A DNA stretch of 64,000 nt, taken from contig NZ_NETK01000001.1 of the NCBI RefSeq assembly GCF_002343915.1, forward strand, positions 10,440,001 to 10,504,000. Reading direction: 5' to 3'. This stretch comes from Nannocystis exedens (GTDB lineage Bacteria > Myxococcota_A > Polyangia > Nannocystales > Nannocystaceae). The position numbers and the translations under genes are program-made. The stretch's first letter is position 1, and every line of letters starts with the position of its first letter. The notes beneath the pieces are model-generated. The model worked only from the letters and a program-made list of their open reading frames with translations. It did no database searches and was not told where the DNA came from. Positions 39,754 to 48,206 of the stretch are shown here, piece by piece.

Positions 39754-41399
39754 GGGCGGACAGGGTGGGCGTTCGCGCGCGCACGCGCAAGCACGATCGC
39801 GCGGGCGTCGGCGCGGGAGGCTTTCGCGCCAGGGCGTGCAGGCGCGGAGGTCGGGCCTGGCCGCGGCGTGGTGGACTCGGAAAGTCGCGGCGCGAGCGAG
39901 GGCGCGGGGGGCCAGAGCGGGGACGCGGGCGGGCCTTGCGAGCGCAGGTCGGCGTGGTGCAGGGAGGCTCGGGGGGGGACGGCCGGCTCGCGGCGGGCGG
40001 CGTGAGCGGAGGCGCAGGTCGGCGCGGCGGGAGTGCCGGCGCGGGTCGGCGTGGCGCGGAGAAGGCTGCTGGGGAAGCCGAGTCGGGCCGGGCGGTCGCA
40101 GGGTGAGCGGAGCGCAGGCCGGCGGAGCGGGGAAGGCTGGTGTGGGAGGGTCGAGTCGAGCGGTCGCGGCGTGAGCGGAGGCGCAGGTCGGCGTGGTGCG
40201 AGGCTCGTGGGGAAGGCCGAGTCGAGGGGTGCGGGGGGAGCGGTGGCGAAGGTCGGCGTGGTGCGGGAAGGCTCGTGAAAATGGCCGACTCGAGGGGGGC
40301 GCGGCGTGGAGCGCGGAGGTTCGCGCGGCTCAGGGCGCTGGCTCGGCGGAGGCTTCGGGGGGCGGTTCGGCGGGGGTGCCTCGGCGGGCTCGGCCGGCCC
40401 GCCGGCGAGGCGGAAGATCCGGGCCAAGAGCCCGTTGGGCACGACGAACGGGGCGATCCGCTGGCGATCGAGGGTGAGCTGCGGGCACTCGGGGGTGCGG
40501 CGATCCGGCCAGATGTCGAGGCCGGAGGCGAACACGCTGAAGCCGGGCTCGCCGGCGGCGCACTGTCCCGAGAGCCAGGCGTCGCGGGCGTCGTGGCCGT
40601 CGAGGGCGGCCATGACGACGAGGCGCGGACTGACGGCAGGCAGCAGGACGTCGGCCCAGGTCAGCGCGACGACGTGGGCGCCGTCGACGGCGAAGGTGCG
40701 CGCGACGAGCTCCGGCGCGGCAGCCTGAGGGTCGACGGCCTTGGGGTCGACGGTGGCGTCGATGCGCTCGCACACGAGGCTGACGACCTGGGTGGTGGCC
40801 AGCGGCGTGACGCAGGTGACCTCGACGGTGCCGACCTTGCCCTCGAGCCGCTCGTCGGTCCACGCGTCGAGCATGGCGGCCTCGCGGATCAGCGCGGCCA
40901 GCTCGCGCTCGCGGTCGTCGTCGGGGAGGTCGATCTCGGGGTAGCTGATGGCGACGGCGACCTGGCCCGGCCGGCGCGCGATCGACTTCTCGGCCACCGG
41001 GACGTAGGCGAGGCCGTCGGTCAGCGGGGCGGTCGTGTACAGGCGATCGGGGGTGGCGACGAACAGCGGCGGCGGGCTGCGCGGCTCGCTCGAATCGGCG
41101 GGCTGCGGCCGGCAAGCGAGCACGGCGGCGAGGAGCGCGAGGCCTGCGAGGGGCCGCGGCGAGCGGGTGGACGGCTCGGCCCGGGCGGGCGGCCGCGGGC
41201 GGCAGGCGAGGGGCGGGAGGGCTGCGAGGGACCGCGGCGCGCGGGTGGACGGCTCGGCCCGGGCGGGCGGCCGCGGGCGGCAGGCGAGGGGCGGGAGGGC
41301 TGCGAGGGACCGCGGGCCGCGGGGGGGCGGCTCGGTCGAGGCGGGCGGCTGCGGGCGGCAGGCGAGGCGCGCGAAGCCTGTATGTTTGGACAGGTCCAT
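39750..41399 (-). CDS. Lipoprotein with duplicated lipobox region and long low-complexity tail
   Basis: A 549-residue open frame. From the ATG at 41399 the protein begins MDLSKHTGFARLACRPQPP, then a 28-residue unit with PPLACRPRPPARAEPSTRAPRSLAAL repeats (84-bp DNA repeats, about 41110-41360), and only then a proper lipoprotein signal, RPLAGLALLAAVLACRPQP. The folded part (about residues 105-330) has VAVAISYPEIDLPDDD and VVSLVCERIDATVDP and is not recognised. The last 200 or so residues are Pro/Ser/Arg-rich translation of an imperfect tandem repeat and may not be native, yet the frame stays open and its stop overlaps the recQ start (GTGA). The true start and end are uncertain. Confidence 0.6.
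   Translation of the reverse strand: MDLSKHTGFARLACRPQPPASTEPPPRGPRSLAALPPLACRPRPPARAEPSTRAPRSLAALPPLACRPRPPARAEPSTRSPRPLAGLALLAAVLACRPQPADSSEPRSPPPLFVATPDRLYTTAPLTDGLAYVPVAEKSIARRPGQVAVAISYPEIDLPDDDRERELAALIREAAMLDAWTDERLEGKVGTVEVTCVTPLATTQVVSLVCERIDATVDPKAVDPQAAAPELVARTFAVDGAHVVALTWADVLLPAVSPRLVVMAALDGHDARDAWLSGQCAAGEPGFSVFASGLDIWPDRRTPECPQLTLDRQRIAPFVVPNGLLARIFRLAGGPAEPAEAPPPNRPPKPPPSQRPEPREPPRSTPRPPRVGHFHEPSRTTPTFATAPPAPLDSAFPTSLAPRRPAPPLTPRPLDSTLPHQPSPLRRPALRSPCDRPARLGFPSSLLRATPTRAGTPAAPTCASAHAARREPAVPPRASLHHADLRSQGPPASPLWPPAPSLAPRLSESTTPRPGPTSAPARPGAKASRADARAIVLARARANAHPVRP
39930..40310. repeat. Imperfect GC-rich tandem repeat, about 65-100 bp
   Basis: A unit around GAGCGGAGGCGCAGGTCGGCGTG (shown here in parts: GAGCGGAGGC, GCAGGTCGGCG) recurs with starts near 39942, 40012, 40112, 40181 and 40246. 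It makes up the low-complexity tail of the lipoprotein frame above. Confidence 0.6.
41100..41365. repeat. 84-bp tandem repeat, three copies
   Basis: Three near-identical copies of an 84-bp unit (28 codons) in the 5' part of the lipoprotein gene. Copies differ by few bases, so the duplication is recent. Confidence 0.75.
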
Positions 41400-41868
41400 C
41401 GGGACAGCTCGGCGCGGGCGGCAGGTCCAGAGTGCGCCGAGCGGCGGGCGGCTGCAAGACGCGCAGGCGATCTCGCCGAGATGGAGGCGGCCGGAGGGGG
41501 TCGGCCGGGTCGCGGGAGCGGCGCTGTCGAGGTTCGCCGGGGAGGTGGGCATGGGCGGTCGGTCGAGGCCGGGTGCCGAGCCCGGGTCGCGGGTCGCCGT
41601 CGACGGGTGCGAGGCGACCCGGGTCGTCGACGCGCAGAGCGAGCGGACGCTCGACCTGCGCTCAGCCTGCCTCGACCGCGGCTCGTCGGGCCTCGGCGCC
41701 GTCGTCGACCGCCGACTCGCGCTCGACAGGGCATCGACGCGCCCTGCTCCGGCGGGAGCCCGCCTCGCTCCCGTGGTCCGGCTCCACGCGAAGGGGAAGC
41801 TCCCGGGACATGTCGCCCATGACATGTCCAAGGAGACATGCTCGATGGAGCATGGCGTTCCAGACATG
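41400..41868. other. Gene-free region with hairpin array at its right end
   Basis: No gene. A 14-bp array crosses the start of the lipoprotein gene (41375, 41389, 41403), and a second one lies at 41807-41868. Between them the DNA is GC-rich without features I can support. Confidence 0.5.
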
Positions 41869-41871
41869 TCA
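41807..41871. repeat. 14-bp-period hairpin array, five units
   Basis: Units at 41807, 41821, 41835, 41849 and 41863; four are exact GACATG and one AGCATG, the most regular array in the window. CATGCTC pairs with GAGCATG (41837-41854). The last unit runs into the stop codon (41869-41871) of the siderophore-interacting protein gene. Confidence 0.75.
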
Positions 41872-42570
41872 GAGGCCGCGGCGGTTGTCGCTCCAGTAGG
41901 CCTTCGTCCGGATCCGGCGGGCGGGGATCGACCACTGACGCTGCAGCGCGCGGCGCAGGGCGACGACGCTCTCGGCGTGGCCGGCGAGGTAGTAGACGCT
42001 GTCGACGGTGACGACGCGGTCGAGCCAGGCGAGCAGGGCGGCGCCGCGGGTGGGGCCGCGCGAGAGGACGTCGAGCGGGAGGCCCATGGCGGTGAAGAGG
42101 TCGGGCGGCAGGCCTTCCCCCTCGACGGCCCCGGTGAGGCCGGCGGAGGGCGGGACGGCGCGGGCGAGCGCGGCGAACAGGCCGGCGGTGGTCTCGTCGC
42201 CGAGGAAGACGTGATGCGCGGCGTCGGCGTCGAGGCGCAGCCGGCCGCCGGGACCCATGAGGTGGGTGGCGTCGCCCTCGCGCAAGGCCTCCGCCCAGGC
42301 GCTGCCGGGGCCGCGACCATGCAAGTAGAAGAGGATGTCGACCTCGCCGCGCGCGTCGTCCCAGCGCATCGGGGTGTAGTGGCGAAATTCACGGGCGCCC
42401 ACGCGCACCTCGACCTCGTGGCCAGGGCGCCAGCCGCAGCGCTTCAGGGGGGCGCCGCCGAAGCGGACGCGACGCAGGCGCGGGGCGAGGGTCTCGGTCT
42501 CGAGGACGGTGCAGGCGCGGCCGAACCATGCCTCGGCGCGCGCGGCCAAGAATGCGGGGATCTCGGGCAT
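41869..42570 (-). CDS. Siderophore-interacting flavoprotein (SIP/ViuB family)
   Basis: A 233-residue protein of the FAD-dependent siderophore-reductase family, which reduces ferric siderophore complexes in the cytoplasm to free the iron. The N-terminal FAD-binding part has LAPRLRRVRFGG and EFRHYTPMRW (the RxYT-type FAD motif); the middle has HLMGPGG; the C-terminal part has VYYLAGHAESVVALRRALQRQWSIPARRIRTKAYWSDNRRG, diagnostic for the SIP domain. The ATG at 42570 matches the usual length. It stands at the end of the heme/iron region on the same strand, separated from the metalloprotease gene by a minisatellite. Confidence 0.92.
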   Translation of the reverse strand: MPEIPAFLAARAEAWFGRACTVLETETLAPRLRRVRFGGAPLKRCGWRPGHEVEVRVGAREFRHYTPMRWDDARGEVDILFYLHGRGPGSAWAEALREGDATHLMGPGGRLRLDADAAHHVFLGDETTAGLFAALARAVPPSAGLTGAVEGEGLPPDLFTAMGLPLDVLSRGPTRGAALLAWLDRVVTVDSVYYLAGHAESVVALRRALQRQWSIPARRIRTKAYWSDNRRGL

Positions 42571-42721
42571 CGGAAACCTCCAGGAATGGGGCCGTCCGGG
42601 CGACGGCTGGACGCGGGGAGGGAGCGGACAAAGGTGAGGTCGCGGCGGGCGGGACAGGGATGTCTCAAGGGACATGTCGAGGCAGGCGACGAGGCGCGAG
42701 CGGCGCTGGGCGTCGGGCGGT

Positions 42722-43150
42722 GATGGCCGATGGGACATGATTCGAGGGGCAGGCCGGCGCCGTCGTCGAGGCGACGGGGAGCGACGGAGCTGGGCTGTGA
42801 TGGCCGATGGGACAGGGTTCAAGGGCCAGGCAGGCGCCGTCGTCGAAGCGACGCGGAGCGGCGGAGCTGAGGCGGCGATGGCCGAAGGGACATGATTCGA
42901 GGGGCAGGCAGGCGCCGTCGTCGAGGCGACGCGGAGCGGCGGCGCTGGGGCGGTGAGGGCCGAAGGGACAGGGTTCAAGGGTCAGGCAGGCGCCGTCGTC
43001 GAGGCGACGCGGAGCGGCGGCGCTGGGGCGGTGAGGGCCGATGGGACAGGGTTCAAGGGGGAGGCAGGCGCCGTCGTCGAGGCGACGCGGAGCGGCGGAG
43101 CTGGGCGGCGGATGGCCGGTTGGGCATGGTTCAAGGGACACGTCGACGCC
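42722..43150. repeat. 78-bp minisatellite, five and a half copies
   Basis: The marker GCCGTCGTCGA occurs at 42759, 42836, 42914, 42992 and 43070, with a degenerate sixth at about 43148: spacing 77-78 bp. Each copy contains a pair of 14-bp units (for example GACATG at 42734 and GGCAGG at 42748), so the array is nested: a 14-bp family inside a 78-bp repeat. It fills the gap between two iron-region genes. Open frames here are repeat translations and not genes. Confidence 0.9.
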
Positions 43151-44840
43151 GCCGCCGGAGGAGGGGGAGCAGCCAGGCGAGGACGGGGCTGCCGGTGCGG
43201 CAGCCGCCGCAGGCGTCGCGCTCGGGCGGGGCAGGCTCGTCGGTGTCGTCGCCGGTGGTGCCCTCGCCGGTGGTGTCGTCGCCGGTGGACCCGGGCGCGG
43301 GCAGCGGGTCGACGCAGGCGAGCGCCTCGCGGGTGGCGGCGGCGCACAGGTGGGCCTGGATCGACATGTCCGAGAGGACAGGGTTGACGGCGGCCAGCCA
43401 GAAGCCGCCCGCGGGCAGGTCGGCGAGGATCCGCGGCTCGGGGTCGGCGCCGTCCCAGGCGAGCTGCGGCGGCTCGACGGGGCCGTCCGGGGCGCCGCCG
43501 GCGACGGCCTGCAAGGTGAACTCGAGGCCTGGCGCGGGCGCGGCGAGGCCGAACCACAGCGGCCCGCCCGGGTGGTCGAGGCGGTAGTAGCGGGCGGTCA
43601 GCGAGAAGAAGCGGTCGTCGTCGTCGAGCGACGAGCCGTCCTGCTCGGCGATCACGCCCGCGAGCTGTTCGGCGTAGGCGTGGCTGTCGCGGGCGCCGGC
43701 GCGCGGGCCGGTGGCGAGGTTCCAGGCGCTGAACTCGAGCCAGGCGGCGCGCAGGTCGTCGCCGCGGCCGAGCAGGAGCTCGGCGATCGCGGCCGGCAGG
43801 TCGGGGGTACCACCGACCTGCAGGAGGGCGTCGACGAATTCGGGGCCGTGGCGCTCGATCAGGAAGTCCCACCACAGCGCAGTGCCGTAGGCGAAGGCCG
43901 GGACGGGACCGGCGGGCGGCTTGAAGAGGGAGCGGCCGGTGTCGGCGAGGTAGGCGTCGCACAGGCGCAGGAAGTCGCGCGAGTCGGGGCGATAGGCCCG
44001 CTCGGCCCACACCGCGGTGCCCTCGGAGAACCACACCGGCGGGTCGACGACGTAGGCGGCCTGGACGGCGTGGAACAGCTCGTGGCTGACGACGGTGTCG
44101 ACGGCCTCGGCGAGGTCGGCGTAGGCGTAGCCGGCGAAGTCGTTCTCGAGCAGCAGATGACCGGCGCAGGCGTCGGGATCGCAAGCGTCGTGGCCGAAGT
44201 GACCGTCGGCGGCGCCGGCGAATTCGACGAGGTAGATGTCGAGCGCCTCGCTGCCGCCGAGCGAGCCGAGGTCGTGCTCGGCCTCGCTGCGCGGCGGCCT
44301 CAGCCCGAAGACGTCGCGGTAGAGCGCGAGGACCTCGGCGGCAGTGTCGGCGACGCGCGTGACGTAGTCGGGGACGCCGTCGGCGTCGAGATCGGCGAGC
44401 GGGACGACGCTCGGGCCGTCGACGCTGTAGTGGACGCGCAAGCCGTCGGGGTGATCGTGGGTGGCGAGGATGTCCTTCGGGTCATACGGCCACAGGCCGC
44501 CCTCGGTCGGTCGCTCGGCGCGGGCGAGGCCGGGGAGCAGGAGGACGGCCGCGAGCGCGACGAGAGTGCCGCGGCGGCGCGCGCCCGGGCGCTCGATGGG
44601 GAGGACGCGAGCGTCGCCGGGGCCGAAGACGACGTCGATGGTGGCGACGCGAGCGTCGCCAGCCTCGGCGACGAGGTCGGGGCCGGAGACGACGTCGATG
44701 GGGGCGACGCGAGCGTCGCCAACCTCGGCGACGAGGTCGGTGTCGGAGACGAAGCGGGAGGCGACGCGGTCGTCGCCAGTGTCGGCGGTGCCGGTGACGA
44801 CGTCGGCGACGTCGATGCCGGGCGGCGCGGCGCGGGTCAC
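43131..44840 (-). CDS. MXAN_6640-like secreted metalloprotease with MYXO-CTERM-type tail
   Basis: A 569-residue frame from GTG 44840, which overlaps the stop of the HmuY-like gene (GTGA). The first 84 residues hold two copies of a 21-residue repeat (DLVAEVGDARVAPIDVVSGP) before the signal-like segment [19 protein letters not shown]. The mature part has HYSVDGPSVVPLADLDADGVPDYV and the zinc motif VSHELFHAVQAAY (HExxH) followed by WFSEGTAVWAE with the third ligand Glu, as in the MXAN_6640 family. It ends CGGCRTGSPVLAWLLPLL plus Arg run, a MYXO-CTERM-type sorting signal. Translational coupling to HmuY suggests it frees heme from host or prey hemoproteins; this is inference. Confidence 0.8.
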   Translation of the reverse strand: MTRAAPPGIDVADVVTGTADTGDDRVASRFVSDTDLVAEVGDARVAPIDVVSGPDLVAEAGDARVATIDVVFGPGDARVLPIERPGARRRGTLVALAAVLLLPGLARAERPTEGGLWPYDPKDILATHDHPDGLRVHYSVDGPSVVPLADLDADGVPDYVTRVADTAAEVLALYRDVFGLRPPRSEAEHDLGSLGGSEALDIYLVEFAGAADGHFGHDACDPDACAGHLLLENDFAGYAYADLAEAVDTVVSHELFHAVQAAYVVDPPVWFSEGTAVWAERAYRPDSRDFLRLCDAYLADTGRSLFKPPAGPVPAFAYGTALWWDFLIERHGPEFVDALLQVGGTPDLPAAIAELLLGRGDDLRAAWLEFSAWNLATGPRAGARDSHAYAEQLAGVIAEQDGSSLDDDDRFFSLTARYYRLDHPGGPLWFGLAAPAPGLEFTLQAVAGGAPDGPVEPPQLAWDGADPEPRILADLPAGGFWLAAVNPVLSDMSIQAHLCAAATREALACVDPLPAPGSTGDDTTGEGTTGDDTDEPAPPERDACGGCRTGSPVLAWLLPLLRRRRRRVP

Positions 44841-45718
44841 GGGAGGAAGCTCCAGCGCCAGGTCATGAGGGCGGCGCCCGTGCCCATGGTGCCGTTCTCG
44901 TTGCAGTCGGCCTGGCCGGTCTCGTAGTAGGCCTCGACCCTCAGCTTGACGGTCCGGCCGTCGGCGAGGCGGAGGGCGAACGGGAAGCCGGTGGTGGTGA
45001 CGCAGCCGGTGTAGCCCCACCAGCTCGCCATGCGGTAGGCCGGGCTGCCGGGCAGGCCGGAGCCGTCTTCCTGCAGGGCGCAGGCGTCATCGTAGTAGTC
45101 CTCGGGCGCGAACTCGGCGTCGGGCGGGGCGGCGTCGAGGTCGGCGTAGTCGCCGGCGGGGGTGGCGACGGTGACGCAGGAGGGGCCGGAGCTGCCGCTG
45201 TTGACGCGGATCCCGAAGCGCTTGGCGGCGATGTCCCAGGCGCCGCTCTCGAGCGCGGCGACGTCGTCGAGGTCGACCCGCTCGAGGCCGTCGTCGGTGA
45301 AGCGGAGGTAGACCCACGGGTTCATGGCGGCGGCCATGGTCCCGCCGGCGGAGGCGTCGATCCGCGAGACCCAGTCGGCGCCGTCCTGCTCGCTCGTGAC
45401 CTCGGCGTCGCTGACCTTGTCGTCCACCAGGGAGAGGTCCTGGATCGCGGCGTCGACGCAGGGGACTTCGACGAGCGGGCAGGCGTTCGGGTCGACCGGG
45501 TCCGGGGTGCCTCCGGTGGTGGGAGGGTCGGTGGTGCCGGGGTCGGTGTCGCTGCCGGCGCCGGTGGTGCCGGGGTCAGCGTCGCTGCCGGCCCCGGCAT
45601 CGCTGCCGGTCGCGGCCGGGTTGCCGGAGTCGGAGGAGAGGTCCGGCTCGTTGCCGTTGCAGGCGGCCAGCAGGGCGAAGAGGATGAGGTGAATTTTGGG
45701 ACAGGTCGTGAAGGACAT
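44837..45718 (-). CDS. hmuY: HmuY-like heme-binding lipoprotein
   Basis: A 293-residue lipoprotein. The signal peptide MSFTTCPKIHLILFALLAAC is encoded partly by 14-bp units (45700, 45714); lipobox LLAAC. A Thr/Asp/Gly linker follows to about residue 75. The folded part has VYLRFTDDGLERVDLDD, SGAWDIAAKRFGIRVNSGSSG and a C-terminal LRLADGRTVKLRVEAYYE, the pattern of HmuY-family proteins (WDIAxKR...RxNSGxSG; DGxxxKLxxxxYY). HmuY binds heme at the cell surface for transport. Next to HmuTUV this makes sense. Its stop overlaps the metalloprotease start. Confidence 0.78.
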   Translation of the reverse strand: MSFTTCPKIHLILFALLAACNGNEPDLSSDSGNPAATGSDAGAGSDADPGTTGAGSDTDPGTTDPPTTGGTPDPVDPNACPLVEVPCVDAAIQDLSLVDDKVSDAEVTSEQDGADWVSRIDASAGGTMAAAMNPWVYLRFTDDGLERVDLDDVAALESGAWDIAAKRFGIRVNSGSSGPSCVTVATPAGDYADLDAAPPDAEFAPEDYYDDACALQEDGSGLPGSPAYRMASWWGYTGCVTTTGFPFALRLADGRTVKLRVEAYYETGQADCNENGTMGTGAALMTWRWSFLP

Positions 45719-45888
45719 GTGCGCGGGGCTCGCAGGACGGAGTGAAGGGAGGCCGACCGGGTGAGGGAGCTGAACTTCGGGTCAGGTTTCTCGGAGGCGG
45801 GAGCGGCGCGGAGAGGAGCCGATCGGGGAGCTGAACTCTTGGGCAGGGGGGTCGGAGCGGGCTCAGGGGAGCTGGTCTTTGGGGCAGG
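45719..45888. repeat. Gap with three pairs of 14-bp units
   Basis: Pairs at 45767/45781, 45828/45842 and 45869/45883, each GAGCTG followed 14 bp later by GTCAGG or GGCAGG. The pairs themselves recur every 41-61 bp. The last one abuts the stop codon (45889) of hmuV. No gene is present. Confidence 0.65.
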
Positions 45889-46698
45889 TCAGGAGGGGAG
45901 GTCGTCGGGCGGGCGCGGGAGGACGGCGAAGCCGCGGCCGGCGGGGGCGGGCACGAGGTCGAAGCGGGCGCCGAAGCACTCCTCGAGGCGCTCGGGGGTG
46001 AGGACGGCGGCCGGGTCGCCGTGGGCGACGCAGCGGCCGGCGTGCAAGAGGGCGAGGTCGTCGGCGCACTGGCTGGCGGCGCCGAGGTCGTGGACGACGA
46101 GGACCAGGGCGGTGTCGGTGGCGCGCGCGAACTGCCGCAGGCGCGCGAGGATCCGGACGGCGTGCCCGGGGTCGAGGTTGGCGGTCGGCTCGTCGAGCAG
46201 GAGGTAGCGGCGCGGGAACTCGGGGGTGGGCTCCCAGATCTGGGCGAGCACGCGGGCGAGGTGGACGCGCTGCTGCTCGCCGCCGGAGAGGGTCGGCGCG
46301 AGCCGGTCGGCGAGGTGGGCGACCTCGGCCACCTCGAGCGCGGCCCAGGCGATGTCGCGGTCGCGGCGCGTCTCGCCCCGGCCGGGGTGCGGGAGGCGCC
46401 CCAGCGTGGCGACCTCGAGGGCCGTGAGCGGGAAGCGCAGGGCGGTGGCCTGCGGCAGGACGGCCCGCAGGCGCGCGAGCGCGATCGGGTGGAGCCGGCC
46501 GATCGGGCAGCCGTCGAAGCGGAGGTCGCCGGCGCTCGGGGCCTGCTCGCCGGCCCAGACGCGGAGCAGGGTCGACTTGCCGGCCCCGCTCGGGCCGACG
46601 ACGGCGAGCACCCGCGCGCACTCGGCGACGAGCGAGAGGTCGCGGAGCAAGACGGCGCCCCGGACGTCGACGGTGACCCCCGTGGCCTCGAGGCTCAT
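45889..46698 (-). CDS. hmuV: Heme ABC transporter ATPase HmuV
   Basis: A 269-residue ABC ATPase of the FecE/HmuV type. Walker A is VVGPSGAGKSTLLRV, the signature is LSGGEQQRVHLARVLAQ, Walker B is YLLLDEPTANLD, and the H-loop is VVHDLGAA. It also has the HmuV-typical VLPQATALRFPLTALEVATLGRLPH. It powers import through HmuU. The gene is separated from hmuU by 450 bp with its own candidate promoter, an unusual split for this operon type. Confidence 0.9.
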   Translation of the reverse strand: MSLEATGVTVDVRGAVLLRDLSLVAECARVLAVVGPSGAGKSTLLRVWAGEQAPSAGDLRFDGCPIGRLHPIALARLRAVLPQATALRFPLTALEVATLGRLPHPGRGETRRDRDIAWAALEVAEVAHLADRLAPTLSGGEQQRVHLARVLAQIWEPTPEFPRRYLLLDEPTANLDPGHAVRILARLRQFARATDTALVLVVHDLGAASQCADDLALLHAGRCVAHGDPAAVLTPERLEECFGARFDLVPAPAGRGFAVLPRPPDDLPS

Positions 46699-47151
46699 GC
46701 GGGCCTCCGAGCAGGGGCGGGGTGGCGAGGGGAGCGCATGGCTTTCGGGACAGGTGGCGAGGCAGCGCCGCTCATGTGAAACATGAGCTGAATGAGATAA
46801 TGCAGCAGGATGTATATGTTTTTAATGTGAGATCGTGGTGGCCGGGTGGCGCGGAGGTGCGCGCGCGGCCGGTGAGCCGGCTCGGGCGCGACGCCCGGAG
46901 CGAGGCCGCGGACCCGAGCGGCGTCTTCGAACCAGGCGGGCCCGCCCGCCCCCGTGGGACGGACGGGGGCAGAGGGGCGGAGCATCGGTTGCGAGGTTCG
47001 CTCGATCTGCCGCGGAGCGTCCGGCGGAGCGCGCGTCGGAGCGTGTCCTTCAGGACAGGTCGCGCGGCGAGCGGGCGTCGCTGCGGAGGTTTATTTAGAA
47101 GATTCAAGATGTCGGCGTAAATTATCGACATGCAAAGATTTTGTGTTCCGC
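46699..47151. promoter_or_regulatory. AT-rich regulatory gap between hmuU and hmuV
   Basis: No gene. Two AT-rich islands (46771-46845 and 47085-47150) stand out in GC-rich surroundings. On the minus strand a sigma-70-like pair TTAAAA (46825-46820) and CATTAT (46802-46797), 17 bp apart, reads toward hmuV. 14-bp units occur at 46735/46749 and 47040/47054. Confidence 0.5.
46770..46788 (-). promoter_or_regulatory. Palindromic operator candidate in the hmuV leader
   Basis: GCTCATGT-GAA-ACATGAGC, an 8-bp inverted repeat with a 3-bp centre, sits just downstream of the candidate -10 element for hmuV. It may be a repressor site or a leader hairpin. It differs from the 14-bp units because it lacks the GG/CC flanks. 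Confidence 0.5.
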
Positions 47152-48183
47152 TCATACGAGCTCCGTCGCACGCACGCGGGCGAGCAGGGCGAGGAACACG
47201 GGGGCGCCGAGGAGGGAGGTCAGGATCCCGACCGGCAGCTCGGCGGGGGCGAGCATCGTGCGGGCGACGGCGTCGGCGAACAGCAGCAGGCCGGCGCCGC
47301 CGAGGGCGGCGGCGGGGAGAAGCACGCGGTGCCGCGGGCCGACGAGGCCGCGCAGGAGGTGCGGGACGACCAGGCCGACGAAGCCGATGATGCCGGTGAA
47401 GGCGACGCAGACGCCGACGGCGAGGGCGACCTCGATGATCACGCGCCGGCGCAGGCGCTCGACGTCGACGCCGAGGTGGAAGGCCTCGGCCTCGCCGAGG
47501 AGGAGGGCGTCGAGGTCGCGGGCGCGGCGCCACAGCAGGCCGCCGGCGAGGGCGACCAGGGGGACGAGGACGAGGGTGACGCCGCGGGTGATGCCGCCGA
47601 GGCCGCCGAGCAGCCACAGGCTGAGGTCGCGCAGCTGGCGGTCGTCGGAGAGATAGCTGAGCAGGCCGAGAGCGGAGCCGGCGAGGGCGGTGACGGCGAT
47701 GCCGGCGAGCAGCAGGCCGACGACCGAGGTCTGGCCGCGCGCGCGCGCGAGGGCGTGGACGAGCCAGGTGGCCGCGAGCCCGCCGGCGAAGGCGAGGACG
47801 GGCTGGGTGAAGCCGCCCGGCAGGACCGGCAGGAGCCGCGCGAAGACGATCGCCAGGCCGGCCCCGAGCGCGGCCCCGCTGCTGACGCCGACGAGGGTCG
47901 GGTCGGCCAGGGGGTTGCGAAACAGGCCCTGCATGGCACAGCCGGCCACCGCGAGGCCGGCGCCGACGACGACGGCGCCGAGGGCGCGCGGCACCCGCAA
48001 GGCGAGGAGGATGTAGCGGTCGCCGGGGTCGCAGCCGGGATCGGGGGCGACGAGGCAGGCGACCGCGCGCGGGAGGTCGAGCGAGGCGGCGCCGACGGCC
48101 AGCTCGAGCAGGACGCCGAGGACGACGAGGACGGCGAGGCCCAGCAGGACCGGACGGACGCGCCGAGCTGTCCCGGCGGACAT
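47152..48183 (-). CDS. hmuU: Heme ABC transporter permease HmuU (FecCD family)
   Basis: A 343-residue inner-membrane permease with about 9-10 membrane segments. Family motifs: LRVPRALGAVVVGAGLAVAGCAMQGLFRNPLADPTLVGVSSGAALGA and the C-terminal FTGIIGFVGLVVPHLLRGLVGPRHRVLLPAAALGGAGLLLFADAVAR (in parts), followed by ELPVGILTSLLGAPVFLALL. It forms the pore with HmuV as motor and HmuT as delivery protein. The start ATG at 48183 lies in a 14-bp unit (GACATG, 48179); units at 48165 and 48193 flank it. Confidence 0.92.
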   Translation of the reverse strand: MSAGTARRVRPVLLGLAVLVVLGVLLELAVGAASLDLPRAVACLVAPDPGCDPGDRYILLALRVPRALGAVVVGAGLAVAGCAMQGLFRNPLADPTLVGVSSGAALGAGLAIVFARLLPVLPGGFTQPVLAFAGGLAATWLVHALARARGQTSVVGLLLAGIAVTALAGSALGLLSYLSDDRQLRDLSLWLLGGLGGITRGVTLVLVPLVALAGGLLWRRARDLDALLLGEAEAFHLGVDVERLRRRVIIEVALAVGVCVAFTGIIGFVGLVVPHLLRGLVGPRHRVLLPAAALGGAGLLLFADAVARTMLAPAELPVGILTSLLGAPVFLALLARVRATELV

Positions 48184-48206
48184 GCTCGCCTGGACAGGGA
48201 TCACAC
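48165..48206. repeat. 14-bp units over the hmuU start codon
   Basis: Units at 48165, 48179 and 48193; the ATG is in the middle unit. A hairpin here could cover the ribosome site. Confidence 0.6.

Noticed and set aside
42665-43141. Possible repeat protein on the minus strand of the minisatellite (LEPCP...DDGACL repeats)
   Set aside because: All frames through a 78-bp repeat stay open; no ribosome site, no signal and no conserved fold. Treated as non-coding repeat.
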